64,000 bases of DNA from Vibrio sp. 10N.261.45.E2 (lineage in GTDB: Bacteria; Pseudomonadota; Gammaproteobacteria; Enterobacterales; Vibrionaceae), in assembly GCF_002875705.1 (NCBI RefSeq), contig NZ_MCZZ01000093.1, forward strand, positions 62,001 through 126,000, given 5' to 3'. Shown here piece by piece: positions 27,588 through 36,300 of this stretch. The translations under genes and the position numbers were made by a program. Position 1 is the first letter of the stretch, and the number at the start of each line of letters is the position of its first letter. The notes under the pieces are model-generated. The model ran no database searches. It was not told the DNA's origin and saw only the letters and a list, made by a program, of their open reading frames with translations.

Positions 27588-28370
27588 ATGGAATACCCAA
27601 CGAGCCTTGTACTAGAGTGGGTAGCCAATTATTTTTGGCCATACACTCGCATCTCAGCGATGCTGATGGTAATGACGGTAACAGGGGCACGCTTCGTGTC
27701 TCCGCGTATTCGTCTGTATTTAGGCTTGGCGATTACTTTTGCGGTGATGCCTGCGATTCCGGCGGTTCCCAAAGAGATTGAACTCCTGTCCTTTCAAGGC
27801 TTCCTGACTGTCTTTGAACAGATCGTGATTGGCGTTGCCATGGGCTTTGTTACTCAGTTTATGATTCAAACCTTTGTTATGCTCGGCCAAATCCTTGGTA
27901 TGCAATCGAGCTTGGGCTTCGCCTCAATGGTCGACCCAGCTAACGGGCAAAACACGCCGGTACTTGGTCAGCTGTTCATGCTGTTAGCAACCATGTTTTT
28001 CTTGGCGACCGATGGTCACTTGAAAATGCTGCAACTGGTGGTGTTTAGTTTTAAGACCCTACCGATTGGCAGTGGATCTCTGACCTCTGTGGATTTTAGA
28101 GAGCTCGCATTGTGGCTCGGTATCATGTTCAAAACCGCGTTGGCGATGTCCTTATCGGGAATTATTGCGCTGTTAACAATTAACTTGTCGTTTGGTGTAA
28201 TGACGCGTGCAGCACCTCAGCTAAACATCTTTTCTTTGGGTTTTGCATTTGCGCTACTCGTGGGTCTGTTACTTTGTTGGTACATCCTTGGCGGCTTGTA
28301 TAGCCATTACGAGCTATTTTGGATGCAAGGCGAACAACAGATATGTCGTCTAATCCGGTTAGATTGCTAG
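27588..28370 (+). CDS. fliR: Flagellar export gate protein FliR
   Basis: FliR (260 aa) completes the export gate. Six or more hydrophobic segments are visible, with the conserved cores PYTRISAMLMVMTVTGAR near 17-34 and VDPANGQNTPVLGQLF near 113-128. Its length is typical. It is followed by flhB after 9 bases, and the spacing within fliP-fliQ-fliR-flhB is short throughout, indicating one operon. Confidence 0.96.
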   Translation: MEYPTSLVLEWVANYFWPYTRISAMLMVMTVTGARFVSPRIRLYLGLAITFAVMPAIPAVPKEIELLSFQGFLTVFEQIVIGVAMGFVTQFMIQTFVMLGQILGMQSSLGFASMVDPANGQNTPVLGQLFMLLATMFFLATDGHLKMLQLVVFSFKTLPIGSGSLTSVDFRELALWLGIMFKTALAMSLSGIIALLTINLSFGVMTRAAPQLNIFSLGFAFALLVGLLLCWYILGGLYSHYELFWMQGEQQICRLIRLDC

Positions 28371-28379
28371 GAGACTGAA

Positions 28380-29510
28380 ATGGCAGAGTCAGACGGTCAA
28401 GAACGCACAGAAGACGCCACGCCCAAACGCTTGCAACAGGCCAAAGAGAAAGGGCAGGTTGCAAGGTCAAAAGAACTAGCGTCAGCATCGGTACTAATTG
28501 TCGGTGCGATTGCATTAATGTGGTTTGGCGAATCGATGGCGAAGGCTTTGTTCGAGGCTATGCAACGCCTGTTCTCTTTAAGCCGCGACGAGATTTTTGA
28601 CACCAATAAACTCCTAGAAATTGCGGGTGGCGCTTTAGTCAATCTACTGTTCCCGCTGTTTTTGATACTGATAACCCTGTTTGTTGCTGCCGTGATCGGC
28701 GCTGCGGGTGTTGGTGGGATTAACTTCTCAATGCAAGCGGCGATGCCTAAGGCGTCTAAGCTCAATCCACTCAGTGGTATTAAGCGTATGTTTGGCCTGC
28801 AAAGCTGGGTCGAACTGCTCAAATCTATCCTGAAAGTGGCGCTTGTATCGGGTATGGCGATTTATCTGATTCAAGCCTCTCAGCATGATTTAATGCAGCT
28901 GAGTATGGATGTTTACCCGCAGAACATCTTCCATGCCTTGGATATCCTGCTCAACTTCATCCTGTTGATCAGTTGTTCGCTGCTTATTGTGGTGGCGATT
29001 GATATCCCGTTCCAGATCTGGCAACACGCTGACCAATTGAAGATGACCAAACAAGAAGTCAAAGACGAATTTAAGGACACGGAAGGTAAGCCGGAAGTGA
29101 AAGGCCGAATTCGTATGCTTCAACGGGAAGCGGCTCAGCGTCGAATGATGGCAGACGTCCCTCAAGCAGATGTGATTGTGACCAACCCGGAACACTTTTC
29201 AGTTGCGCTGCGCTATAAGCAGAATCAAGACAAAGCACCGGTTGTTGTTGCCAAAGGTGTCGACCATATGGCGATGAAGATCCGAGAGATTGCGCGTGAA
29301 AATGACATCTATATCGTTCCAGCACCGCCATTGGCGAGGGCGCTTTATCACACCACTGAGTTAGAACAACAAATTCCTGACGGTCTGTTTACGGCAGTTG
29401 CACAAGTGCTTGCATATGTTTTCCAACTTAAACAGTACCGAAAACGAGGTGGTGAAAGACCAAAACTGCAAGATTCTAATATGCCGATCCCACCTGATTT
29501 ACGCCATTAG
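28380..29510 (+). CDS. flhB: Flagellar export switch protein FlhB
   Basis: FlhB (376 aa) controls export specificity together with FliK. It has a cytoplasmic start (ERTEDATPKRLQQAKEKGQVARSKE), four membrane helices between about 30 and 210, and a C-terminal cytoplasmic domain that undergoes self-cleavage in the NPTH motif. Here the motif reads NPEH (Asn269-Pro270-Glu271-His272). The Asn-Pro bond that is cut is preserved. It ends the fliK operon; flhA begins 212 bases later behind its own promoter. Confidence 0.96.
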   Translation: MAESDGQERTEDATPKRLQQAKEKGQVARSKELASASVLIVGAIALMWFGESMAKALFEAMQRLFSLSRDEIFDTNKLLEIAGGALVNLLFPLFLILITLFVAAVIGAAGVGGINFSMQAAMPKASKLNPLSGIKRMFGLQSWVELLKSILKVALVSGMAIYLIQASQHDLMQLSMDVYPQNIFHALDILLNFILLISCSLLIVVAIDIPFQIWQHADQLKMTKQEVKDEFKDTEGKPEVKGRIRMLQREAAQRRMMADVPQADVIVTNPEHFSVALRYKQNQDKAPVVVAKGVDHMAMKIREIARENDIYIVPAPPLARALYHTTELEQQIPDGLFTAVAQVLAYVFQLKQYRKRGGERPKLQDSNMPIPPDLRH

Positions 29511-29606
29511 ATCAATTGCTTGAGCTCTGCGTGATGAACCCTGATAATAGCGAGCTAGCTACTCTTCCTTTTATTGAGGTGATGGCGATAATTTGACGTG
29601 AGATGT

Positions 29607-29622
29607 TGGTACAGTGTTTGCT
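29607..29622 (+). promoter_or_regulatory. Sigma-54 promoter of the flhA operon
   Basis: TGGTACAGTGTTTGCT fits the sigma-54 consensus with -24 GG, -12 GC and correct spacing. Transcription would begin near 29633, about 90 bases before flhA. It should drive flhA-flhF-flhG-fliA and probably read on into cheY onward, since no terminator is seen until 42650. Confidence 0.9.
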
Positions 29623-29722
29623 GTAGTAAGCCTGAACATTATAAGCCCATAGCAAAACAGCCCTGACTAAGATCTAATCCACTTGTTCAGAGAGCTACAA
29701 CATAGCGAAACTGTCTAGATTT

Positions 29723-31822
29723 ATGAAATTCTCCCTGCCTTTTGCGGACAAGCTACCTAAAATTCCTAACCGTGCCATGCCTGCGATTGGTGCACCTGTT
29801 ATGGTACTTGCAACACTTGCTATGGTGGTGTTGCCTATTCCAGCATTCTTGTTGGATATGTTCTTCACCTTCAATATTGCACTGTCTATGGTTGTGCTAT
29901 TGGTATCGGTTTATACCCGCAGGCCTTTAGACTTCGCTGCATTCCCGACTGTCCTATTGATAGCGACTCTACTTCGATTAGCCTTGAACGTTGCTTCGAC
30001 ACGTGTGGTATTACTCCATGGCCATGAAGGCGGCGACGCGGCAGGTAACGTAATTGAAGCCTTCGGTAACGTGGTTATCGGTGGTAACTACGCGGTAGGT
30101 CTAGTGGTGTTCTTGATCCTGATGATCATCAACTTCATGGTTGTAACCAAAGGTGCGGGTCGTATCTCGGAAGTAAGTGCGCGTTTTACCTTGGATGCAT
30201 TACCGGGTAAACAGATGGCAATCGATGCCGACTTGAATGCAGGTTTGATCGACCAAGACCAGGCACGTTTGCGACGTTTTGAAGTAACCAAAGAAGCCGA
30301 CTTCTACGGTTCGATGGACGGTGCGTCTAAGTTCGTTAAAGGTGATGCGATCGCGGGTATTTTGATCCTGTTCATCAACATCATCGGCGGCTTGAGCATC
30401 GGTATGGCTCAGTTTGGTTTAGGTTTTGGTGAAGCAATCGAAATCTACACGTTACTGACTATCGGTGATGGTCTGGTTGCACAAATCCCGTCGCTATTAC
30501 TTTCTATTGCTGCCGCGATGATGGTAACTCGTCAAAATACTGATGAAGACATGGGGCAGCAGCTCGTCTTCCAGATGTTCGACAATCCAAAAGCCTTGAT
30601 GATCACTGCCGCTATCCTAGGCATTATGGGTATTGTTCCGGGCATGCCACATTTCTCGTTCTTGAGCCTTGCAGTCATTGCGGGTGCAGGTGCGTATTAC
30701 ATCGATAAAAAGAACAAGAAGAAGGCAGAAGAACCTAACCTTCCGGCGGCGGTTGAAGCGAATGGTGAAGTAGGAACTCAGAAAGAGTTGTCGTGGGATG
30801 ACGTACAACCCGTTGATATTATTGGCTTAGAAGTGGGTTACCGTTTAATTCCTTTGGTTGACAGAGACCAAGGTGGTGAACTGCTTGAGCGTGTTAAAGG
30901 TGTGCGTAAAAAGCTGTCTCAAGACTTTGGTTTCTTGATCCCTGCGGTACACATTCGCGATAACCTCGAACTGACGCCAAACAGCTACCGAATTACCTTG
31001 ATGGGCGTAGCGGTGGGCGAAGCTGAGATTAAGCCTGACATGGAGCTTGCGATTAACCCGGGCCAAGTCTACGGCATGATCGATGGTGAGCCGACGATTG
31101 ACCCTGCATTTGGACTTGAAGCGGTATGGATTCGAGAAGAGCAGCGTGAACACGCACAAGCTCTAGGTTATACCGTTGTAGATTCTTCTACAGTACTGGC
31201 GACACATCTCAGCCAATTACTAACCAACAACGCATCGCAGCTCATTGGTCACGAAGAAGTTCAAAACTTGCTTGAGATGCTCAGCCGCTCAACACCTAAG
31301 TTGGTGGAAGGCTTTGTACCGGATCAATTACAGCTTGGTGTGGTCGTGAAAGTGCTCCAGAACCTATTGAATGAAGCCATTCCAATTCGTGATATTCGAA
31401 CTATAGTCCAAACTTTGTCGGAGTACTCAGGTAAGAGTCAAGAACCTGACATACTTACTGCGGCAGTTCGCATCTCATTGAAACGACTAATTGTTCAAGA
31501 AATCAATGGTATAGAGCCAGAATTGCCGGTTATTACCTTGATTCCTGAGCTGGAACAAATCTTGCATCAAACCATGCAGGCATCCGGCGGAGAATCTGCT
31601 GGTATTGAACCTGGTTTGGCCGAACGTTTACAGACCTCCCTCAGTCACGCTACACAAGAGCAAGAGCTGAAAGGTGAGCCTGCGGTATTATTGACCTCTG
31701 GCGTGTTGCGTTCGACTCTGGCTAAGTTTGTGAAGAACACGATCCCAAGCTTGAGAGTCTTGTCTTACCAAGAAATACCGGACGAAAAGCAGATACGTAT
31801 AGTACAAGCTGTTGGTAATTAA
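29723..31822 (+). CDS. flhA: Flagellar export gate protein FlhA
   Basis: FlhA (699 aa) forms the nonameric ring of the export gate and uses the proton motive force. About eight membrane helices occupy residues 20-330, with the FHIPEP-family signature RISEVSARFTLDALPGKQMA near 150-169; the remaining 370 residues are the cytoplasmic substrate-docking domain. ATG 29723 has a weak ribosome binding site. It is first in the flhA-flhF-flhG-fliA series, as in other vibrios. Confidence 0.97.
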   Translation: MKFSLPFADKLPKIPNRAMPAIGAPVMVLATLAMVVLPIPAFLLDMFFTFNIALSMVVLLVSVYTRRPLDFAAFPTVLLIATLLRLALNVASTRVVLLHGHEGGDAAGNVIEAFGNVVIGGNYAVGLVVFLILMIINFMVVTKGAGRISEVSARFTLDALPGKQMAIDADLNAGLIDQDQARLRRFEVTKEADFYGSMDGASKFVKGDAIAGILILFINIIGGLSIGMAQFGLGFGEAIEIYTLLTIGDGLVAQIPSLLLSIAAAMMVTRQNTDEDMGQQLVFQMFDNPKALMITAAILGIMGIVPGMPHFSFLSLAVIAGAGAYYIDKKNKKKAEEPNLPAAVEANGEVGTQKELSWDDVQPVDIIGLEVGYRLIPLVDRDQGGELLERVKGVRKKLSQDFGFLIPAVHIRDNLELTPNSYRITLMGVAVGEAEIKPDMELAINPGQVYGMIDGEPTIDPAFGLEAVWIREEQREHAQALGYTVVDSSTVLATHLSQLLTNNASQLIGHEEVQNLLEMLSRSTPKLVEGFVPDQLQLGVVVKVLQNLLNEAIPIRDIRTIVQTLSEYSGKSQEPDILTAAVRISLKRLIVQEINGIEPELPVITLIPELEQILHQTMQASGGESAGIEPGLAERLQTSLSHATQEQELKGEPAVLLTSGVLRSTLAKFVKNTIPSLRVLSYQEIPDEKQIRIVQAVGN

Positions 31823-31849
31823 GCCGCCTAATTAGAACGGACGATCGAA

Positions 31850-33415
31850 TTGAAAATTAAACGATTTTTTGCAAAAGATATGCGAACGGCTCTGCTCCAA
31901 GTTAAAGAAGAACTTGGTTCAGAAGCGGTGATCATGTCTAACAAAAAGGTCGCAGGTGGCGTGGAAATTGTTGCCGCTATTGATGGCGAATCCAGCCCGT
32001 CGACAGCGAGCCAGAGACTAAATAAACCTCAGCAGCCTGCACAAAGCCAATATACGCAGATGGCCGCGCCTGCAGCTCCTGCTGGGCGACGCCAACTCGA
32101 CGATGACAAGGTTAGCCTGCAGTCGAATGCTGAAGGTGGACGCTCAATGACCAAGCGCTTTGCAAATATGCTAAAGCAATACAGTCATGGCGCTGATGAT
32201 GAACCACAACATCGTGCTGAAAATGAAGATTCATTGTCAGCATTGCTCAATCGCCAATCAAGCACAGGCCATAATCCGCACAGTAATCATCAGACTCAAA
32301 GTAGTCAGCAGTCTTATGGCCATCAGCAATCTCACAATAACCAACAGTCTCACGGCAACCTTGATTCAGCGTTTGCTCGCGAAACGGGTTTGTCCAAGTT
32401 GATTGCCGAAGACCGTAGAGTAGAGCGTCCAGCTCCTCGTTTGGATCCTACTCGTTATGATCGCGGTCGTGAGAATACTCATTCCAAAGGTTCTGATTCT
32501 GAAATGGAAACGATGCGCGAAGAGATGACCTCAATTCGTCGTCTGTTAGAACATCAAGTATCAGGGCTAATGTGGCAAGAAGTTGAGCGTCGTGAACCAC
32601 TCAGAGCCATGCTTATTAAGCGCCTTGAGCGTATGGGTGTATCTGCAGAGCTTGCCGATCAAATGGCTTGTTACATTCCAGAAGATACCAAACCAGCGCG
32701 AGCATGGAAGGCTTTGTTAGCTCTGGTAGCTGACCAAATCTCTGTTACTCAAAAAGATATTTTAAAACGCGGCGGTATTGTGGCTCTACTTGGACCAACC
32801 GGCGTAGGTAAAACAACGACTGTTGCAAAGCTCGCTGCACGTGCTGCGATGGAATATGGCGCAGATAACGTCGCACTAGTGACAACTGACACATATCGTA
32901 TAGGTGCACATGAGCAGTTATCGATCTATGGTCGAATTATGGGTTGTCCTGTAAGAGTTGCTAAAGATTCTAGCGAACTGGCCGATGTAATATATCAGTT
33001 ACGTAATCGTCGCCTGATTCTGGTCGATACTGCGGGTATGGGACAACGAGATGTTCGCCTATCTGAGCAGTTAGACACACTGATGCAAGAGAGTGGTTCC
33101 GTTATCAATAGTTACCTTGTGTTGCCTGCAACCGCGCAACGCAAAGTGCTGCAAGAAACAATTGAACACTTTAGAAGAATCCCGTTGTCGGGATGCATCA
33201 TGACTAAGCTGGATGAATCCCTAAGTCTAGGTGAATTCATCAGTGTCGTAATACAAAATGCATTACCAGTTGCTTACATAGCAAATGGTCAACGAGTTCC
33301 TGAAGATATCGTTATAGCTCAGCCAAAGTACATGATTGCTAAGGCCAATGAGCTATTAGAAAAATCTACAGAGAATGAACCTCATTACTGGAATAGCGAT
33401 TCAGAAGGGCTCTAG
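31850..33415 (+). CDS. flhF: Polar flagellar GTPase FlhF
   Basis: FlhF (521 aa) is the SRP-type GTPase that marks the pole for flagellum assembly. The N-terminal B domain (MKIKRFFAKDMRTALLQVKEEL) leads into a long Gln/His/Ser-rich linker (about 50-215). The N and G domains follow, with G1 GPTGVGKTTTVAKLAAR near 320, the DTYRIGAHEQL motif and DTAGMGQRD. The start is TTG 31850, which gives exactly the family N-terminus. flhG starts 13 bases after its stop. Confidence 0.96.
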   Translation: MKIKRFFAKDMRTALLQVKEELGSEAVIMSNKKVAGGVEIVAAIDGESSPSTASQRLNKPQQPAQSQYTQMAAPAAPAGRRQLDDDKVSLQSNAEGGRSMTKRFANMLKQYSHGADDEPQHRAENEDSLSALLNRQSSTGHNPHSNHQTQSSQQSYGHQQSHNNQQSHGNLDSAFARETGLSKLIAEDRRVERPAPRLDPTRYDRGRENTHSKGSDSEMETMREEMTSIRRLLEHQVSGLMWQEVERREPLRAMLIKRLERMGVSAELADQMACYIPEDTKPARAWKALLALVADQISVTQKDILKRGGIVALLGPTGVGKTTTVAKLAARAAMEYGADNVALVTTDTYRIGAHEQLSIYGRIMGCPVRVAKDSSELADVIYQLRNRRLILVDTAGMGQRDVRLSEQLDTLMQESGSVINSYLVLPATAQRKVLQETIEHFRRIPLSGCIMTKLDESLSLGEFISVVIQNALPVAYIANGQRVPEDIVIAQPKYMIAKANELLEKSTENEPHYWNSDSEGL

Positions 33416-33428
33416 GCGGCGGATAAAT

Positions 33429-34316
33429 ATGAATGAAAATATGATACATGATCAAGCTAGCGGCCTCCGTCGCTTAACCAAGCCTTCACTCACCAAAGTT
33501 ATTGCGGTAACGGGCGGTAAAGGCGGCGTTGGTAAATCTAATGTGACGTTAGGTATGGCTATTTGCATGGCACGCCAAGGCAAAAAAGTTATGGTGCTAG
33601 ATGCCGACTTGGGTCTTGCTAATGTCGATATCATGCTAGGTATTCGTTCTAAACGAAACCTTGGGCATGTGTTGGCTGGTGAATGTGAACTTAAGGATGC
33701 GATTGTCGAAGGGCCGCACGGAATTAAAATTATTCCAGCGACATCGGGCACACAAAGCATGACTGAACTTTCACATGCACAGCACGCAGGTTTGATTCGC
33801 GCATTCGGTTCGCTTGAAGACGAGATGGACATCTTGTTGGTCGACACCGCAGCGGGGATTTCGGACATGGTGATCAGTTTCTCAAGAGCAGCGCAAGACG
33901 TGGTTGTTGTGGTATGTGATGAACCTACCTCAATCACAGATGCATATGCCTTGATTAAACTTTTGAGCAGAGAGCACCACGTTCAGCGATTCAAAGTTGT
34001 TGCAAATATGGTCAGAAGCTACCGCGAAGGCCGAGAATTATTTGCAAAGTTGACTTTGGTCACAGAGCGCTTCTTGAATGTGAGCCTCGAACTCGTAGCA
34101 TGTATTCCTTTAGATGATAAAGTACGCCAATCAGTCAAGAGACAGAAAATCGTAGTCGATGCGTTTCCTCGCTCTCCAGCTGCACTGGCAATCAGCTCTT
34201 TGGCTAACAAAGCATTGACCTGGCCAATACCAAAAACACCAAGTGGACACTTGGAGTTCTTTGTTGAAAGGCTGCTGAATCGTACTGAATTTATAGAGGA
34301 ACCATTTGGTGAATAA
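33429..34316 (+). CDS. flhG: Flagellar number regulator FlhG (MinD-like ATPase)
   Basis: FlhG (295 aa) limits flagellar number to one by antagonising FlhF and FlrA. The N-terminal DQASGLRRL (8-16) is the motif that stimulates the FlhF GTPase. A deviant Walker A TGGKGGVGKSN lies near 30-40, and a C-terminal amphipathic end binds membrane. ATG 33429 is chosen; an in-frame ATG at 33375 would place 18 extra residues inside flhF. The stop codon overlaps the fliA start. Confidence 0.95.
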   Translation: MNENMIHDQASGLRRLTKPSLTKVIAVTGGKGGVGKSNVTLGMAICMARQGKKVMVLDADLGLANVDIMLGIRSKRNLGHVLAGECELKDAIVEGPHGIKIIPATSGTQSMTELSHAQHAGLIRAFGSLEDEMDILLVDTAAGISDMVISFSRAAQDVVVVVCDEPTSITDAYALIKLLSREHHVQRFKVVANMVRSYREGRELFAKLTLVTERFLNVSLELVACIPLDDKVRQSVKRQKIVVDAFPRSPAALAISSLANKALTWPIPKTPSGHLEFFVERLLNRTEFIEEPFGE

Positions 34317-35043
34317 AGCGCTTACTTACGACCAACATGCTAATCACAATAGCCAACAGGCTTTTTTTGAGAAGTATTCTGTGTTGGTTAAACGTATCGC
34401 TCATCACTTGTTGGGGCGATTACCGCCTAATGTATTGGTTGATGACTTAATTCAAGCTGGCATGATCGGCTTGATTGAAGCGCAACAAAACTATGATGGT
34501 ACCAAAGGCGCAAGCTTTGAGACGTATGCTGGTATTCGAATCCGTGGCGCAATGTTGGATGACATTCGCCGTGGGGACTGGGTACCGAGATCGGTTCATA
34601 AAAACAATCGAGAAATCAGCAGTGCAATCGCGGAATTAGAGGGAACCCTCAACCGTGACCCGAGCGATGCCGAAGTGGCAAAACACATGGGGCTCAGTTT
34701 AGAGCAATATCACAGTGCTTTAACTGACATTAATTGCTCAAGATTGGTTGGTATCGAAGATTTAGGCGTCTCAGATGATGTAATATCTCCGAACGAAGAC
34801 TCTCAAGATAATGCGCCTTTTCAAGGGGTTGCAGATGAGTCATTCCGCCAAGCTTTGATCGATTCGATAAAACAACTTCCGGAAAGGGAAGGCCTTGTGC
34901 TTTCGCTTTATTACGACGAAGAACTCAATTTAAAAGAGATTGGGGAAGTGTTAGGTGTCAGCGAATCTCGTGTCAGCCAAATACTGAGCCAATCTATGCA
35001 GCGTTTACGCACTAAGTTAAGTGCTTGGACACAGAACGACTAA
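34309..35043 (+). CDS. fliA: Flagellar sigma factor FliA (sigma-28)
   Basis: FliA (244 aa) directs RNA polymerase to late flagellar promoters, including the two flagellin promoters at 4998 and 6667. Region 2 (LVDDLIQAGMIGLIEAQQNYD; FETYAGIRIRGAMLDDIRRGDW), region 3 and region 4 (LNLKEIGEVLGVSESRVSQI) are all present. GTG 34309 follows AGAGGA by 8 bases and overlaps flhG by 8 bases. The TTG directly before it is a less likely start. Confidence 0.96.
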   Translation: MNKALTYDQHANHNSQQAFFEKYSVLVKRIAHHLLGRLPPNVLVDDLIQAGMIGLIEAQQNYDGTKGASFETYAGIRIRGAMLDDIRRGDWVPRSVHKNNREISSAIAELEGTLNRDPSDAEVAKHMGLSLEQYHSALTDINCSRLVGIEDLGVSDDVISPNEDSQDNAPFQGVADESFRQALIDSIKQLPEREGLVLSLYYDEELNLKEIGEVLGVSESRVSQILSQSMQRLRTKLSAWTQND

Positions 35044-35073
35044 CAACACTGATCCTATTCAGTGGAGGCTAAT

Positions 35074-35454
35074 TTGAACAAAAACATGAAAATTCTCATT
35101 GTTGATGATTTTTCAACGATGCGCCGAATTGTTAAAAACCTACTTCGCGACTTAGGTTTCAACAACACTCAAGAAGCAGATGATGGCTTGACCGCGTTAC
35201 CTATGCTGAAAAAAGGCGAATTTGATTTCGTGGTAACTGACTGGAACATGCCAGGCATGCAAGGTATTGACCTGCTTAAACACATTCGTGCCGATGCAGA
35301 ACTTAAGCACCTTCCAGTGCTTATGATCACGGCAGAAGCGAAACGTGAGCAGATCATTGAAGCAGCGCAAGCGGGTGTTAATGGTTACATTGTGAAGCCT
35401 TTCACTGCAGCAACGCTGAAAGAGAAACTTGATAAGATTTTTGATCGCTTATAA
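35074..35454 (+). CDS. cheY: Chemotaxis response regulator CheY
   Basis: CheY (126 aa from this start) carries the signal from CheA to FliM. Conserved residues are DD in ILIVDDFST, the phosphorylated Asp in VVTDWNMPG (Asp56 here; Asp60 if counted from the GTG at 35062), Thr in MITAEA and Lys in IVKPF. GGAGG at 35064-35068 is five bases before TTG 35074, which supports the TTG; the GTG at 35062 overlaps this site and gives a 130-aa form. It belongs to the polar-flagellum CheY group by location. Confidence 0.94.
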   Translation: MNKNMKILIVDDFSTMRRIVKNLLRDLGFNNTQEADDGLTALPMLKKGEFDFVVTDWNMPGMQGIDLLKHIRADAELKHLPVLMITAEAKREQIIEAAQAGVNGYIVKPFTAATLKEKLDKIFDRL

Positions 35455-35559
35455 GCATCAATAAATTTGGGCATTTCTAGGTAAACACTGGCTGATAAGT
35501 CACCTGTTTATCTCGATAGCCTAAGCGCACAAAGTATGCGGAGTAAGGCCGAACTCAGG

Positions 35560-36291
35560 ATGATTTCATTAGAACAAGCAAAAAAATTAGTAGAGCTGCT
35601 TGAGAACGATGAGCAGCAAGATGCTGATTCTCTTGTTAGAAGCATTTATGAAGACAATTTTAGTCTTCAAGACAATCCAATGCTTCAAGAAATAGGAAGT
35701 CTGACACGCGACCTCCATGACTCTTTGACTCAATTCAATTTCGATGAACGCATTAGCGTTATCGCAAATGACGAAATCCCTGACGCAAGGGATCGCCTTC
35801 AGTATGTCATTGATAAAACGGAAGTAGCGGCAAACAAGACGATGGACGCAGTTGATCGCTGTATGCCAATCGCAGACAACCTACACGAGTGTTTACTTCA
35901 AGTAAGGCCTCAATGGAATGAACTGATGCATGGCCGCATTGAGCTGGCACAATTTAAAGCTTTATGTCACCGCATTGATGGATTGCTTGTCCAAGTAGAA
36001 GGCGACAGTACTGAACTACGCGGACAATTGACTGAAATCTTGATGGCTCAGGATTTCCAAGACTTAACTGGGCAGATAATTAGCAAAGTTATTACCTTGG
36101 TGAATGAGGTGGAAGGACGTTTGGTCGAGATTCTCACGGTATTCGGTGCGAATCAAAAAGAGCCAACTCCAGAGTCAGAGAAGAAAGCATCGATTGCGCC
36201 TGAAGGTCCAATTATGAACCCAGAAGAGCGCGAAGACGCTGTCGCATCTCAAGATGAAGTCGACGATTTGTTATCCAGTCTTGGATTTTAA
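35560..36291 (+). CDS. cheZ: CheY phosphatase CheZ
   Basis: CheZ (243 aa) dephosphorylates CheY. The long helical hairpin contains the catalytic Gln region (LTEILMAQDFQDLTGQIISK) and the C-terminal tail DEVDDLLSSLGF that binds CheY. ATG 35560 is chosen because AAGG lies 11 bases upstream and the N-terminus MISLEQAKKLVELLE fits the family; an ATG at 35536 adds eight residues. cheA follows 9 bases after the stop. Confidence 0.94.
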   Translation: MISLEQAKKLVELLENDEQQDADSLVRSIYEDNFSLQDNPMLQEIGSLTRDLHDSLTQFNFDERISVIANDEIPDARDRLQYVIDKTEVAANKTMDAVDRCMPIADNLHECLLQVRPQWNELMHGRIELAQFKALCHRIDGLLVQVEGDSTELRGQLTEILMAQDFQDLTGQIISKVITLVNEVEGRLVEILTVFGANQKEPTPESEKKASIAPEGPIMNPEEREDAVASQDEVDDLLSSLGF

Positions 36292-36300
36292 AGGTAACGT

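Noticed and set aside
33375..33428. Upstream in-frame start for flhG
   Set aside because: It would place 18 residues inside flhF without family similarity; the ATG at 33429 gives the standard N-terminus.
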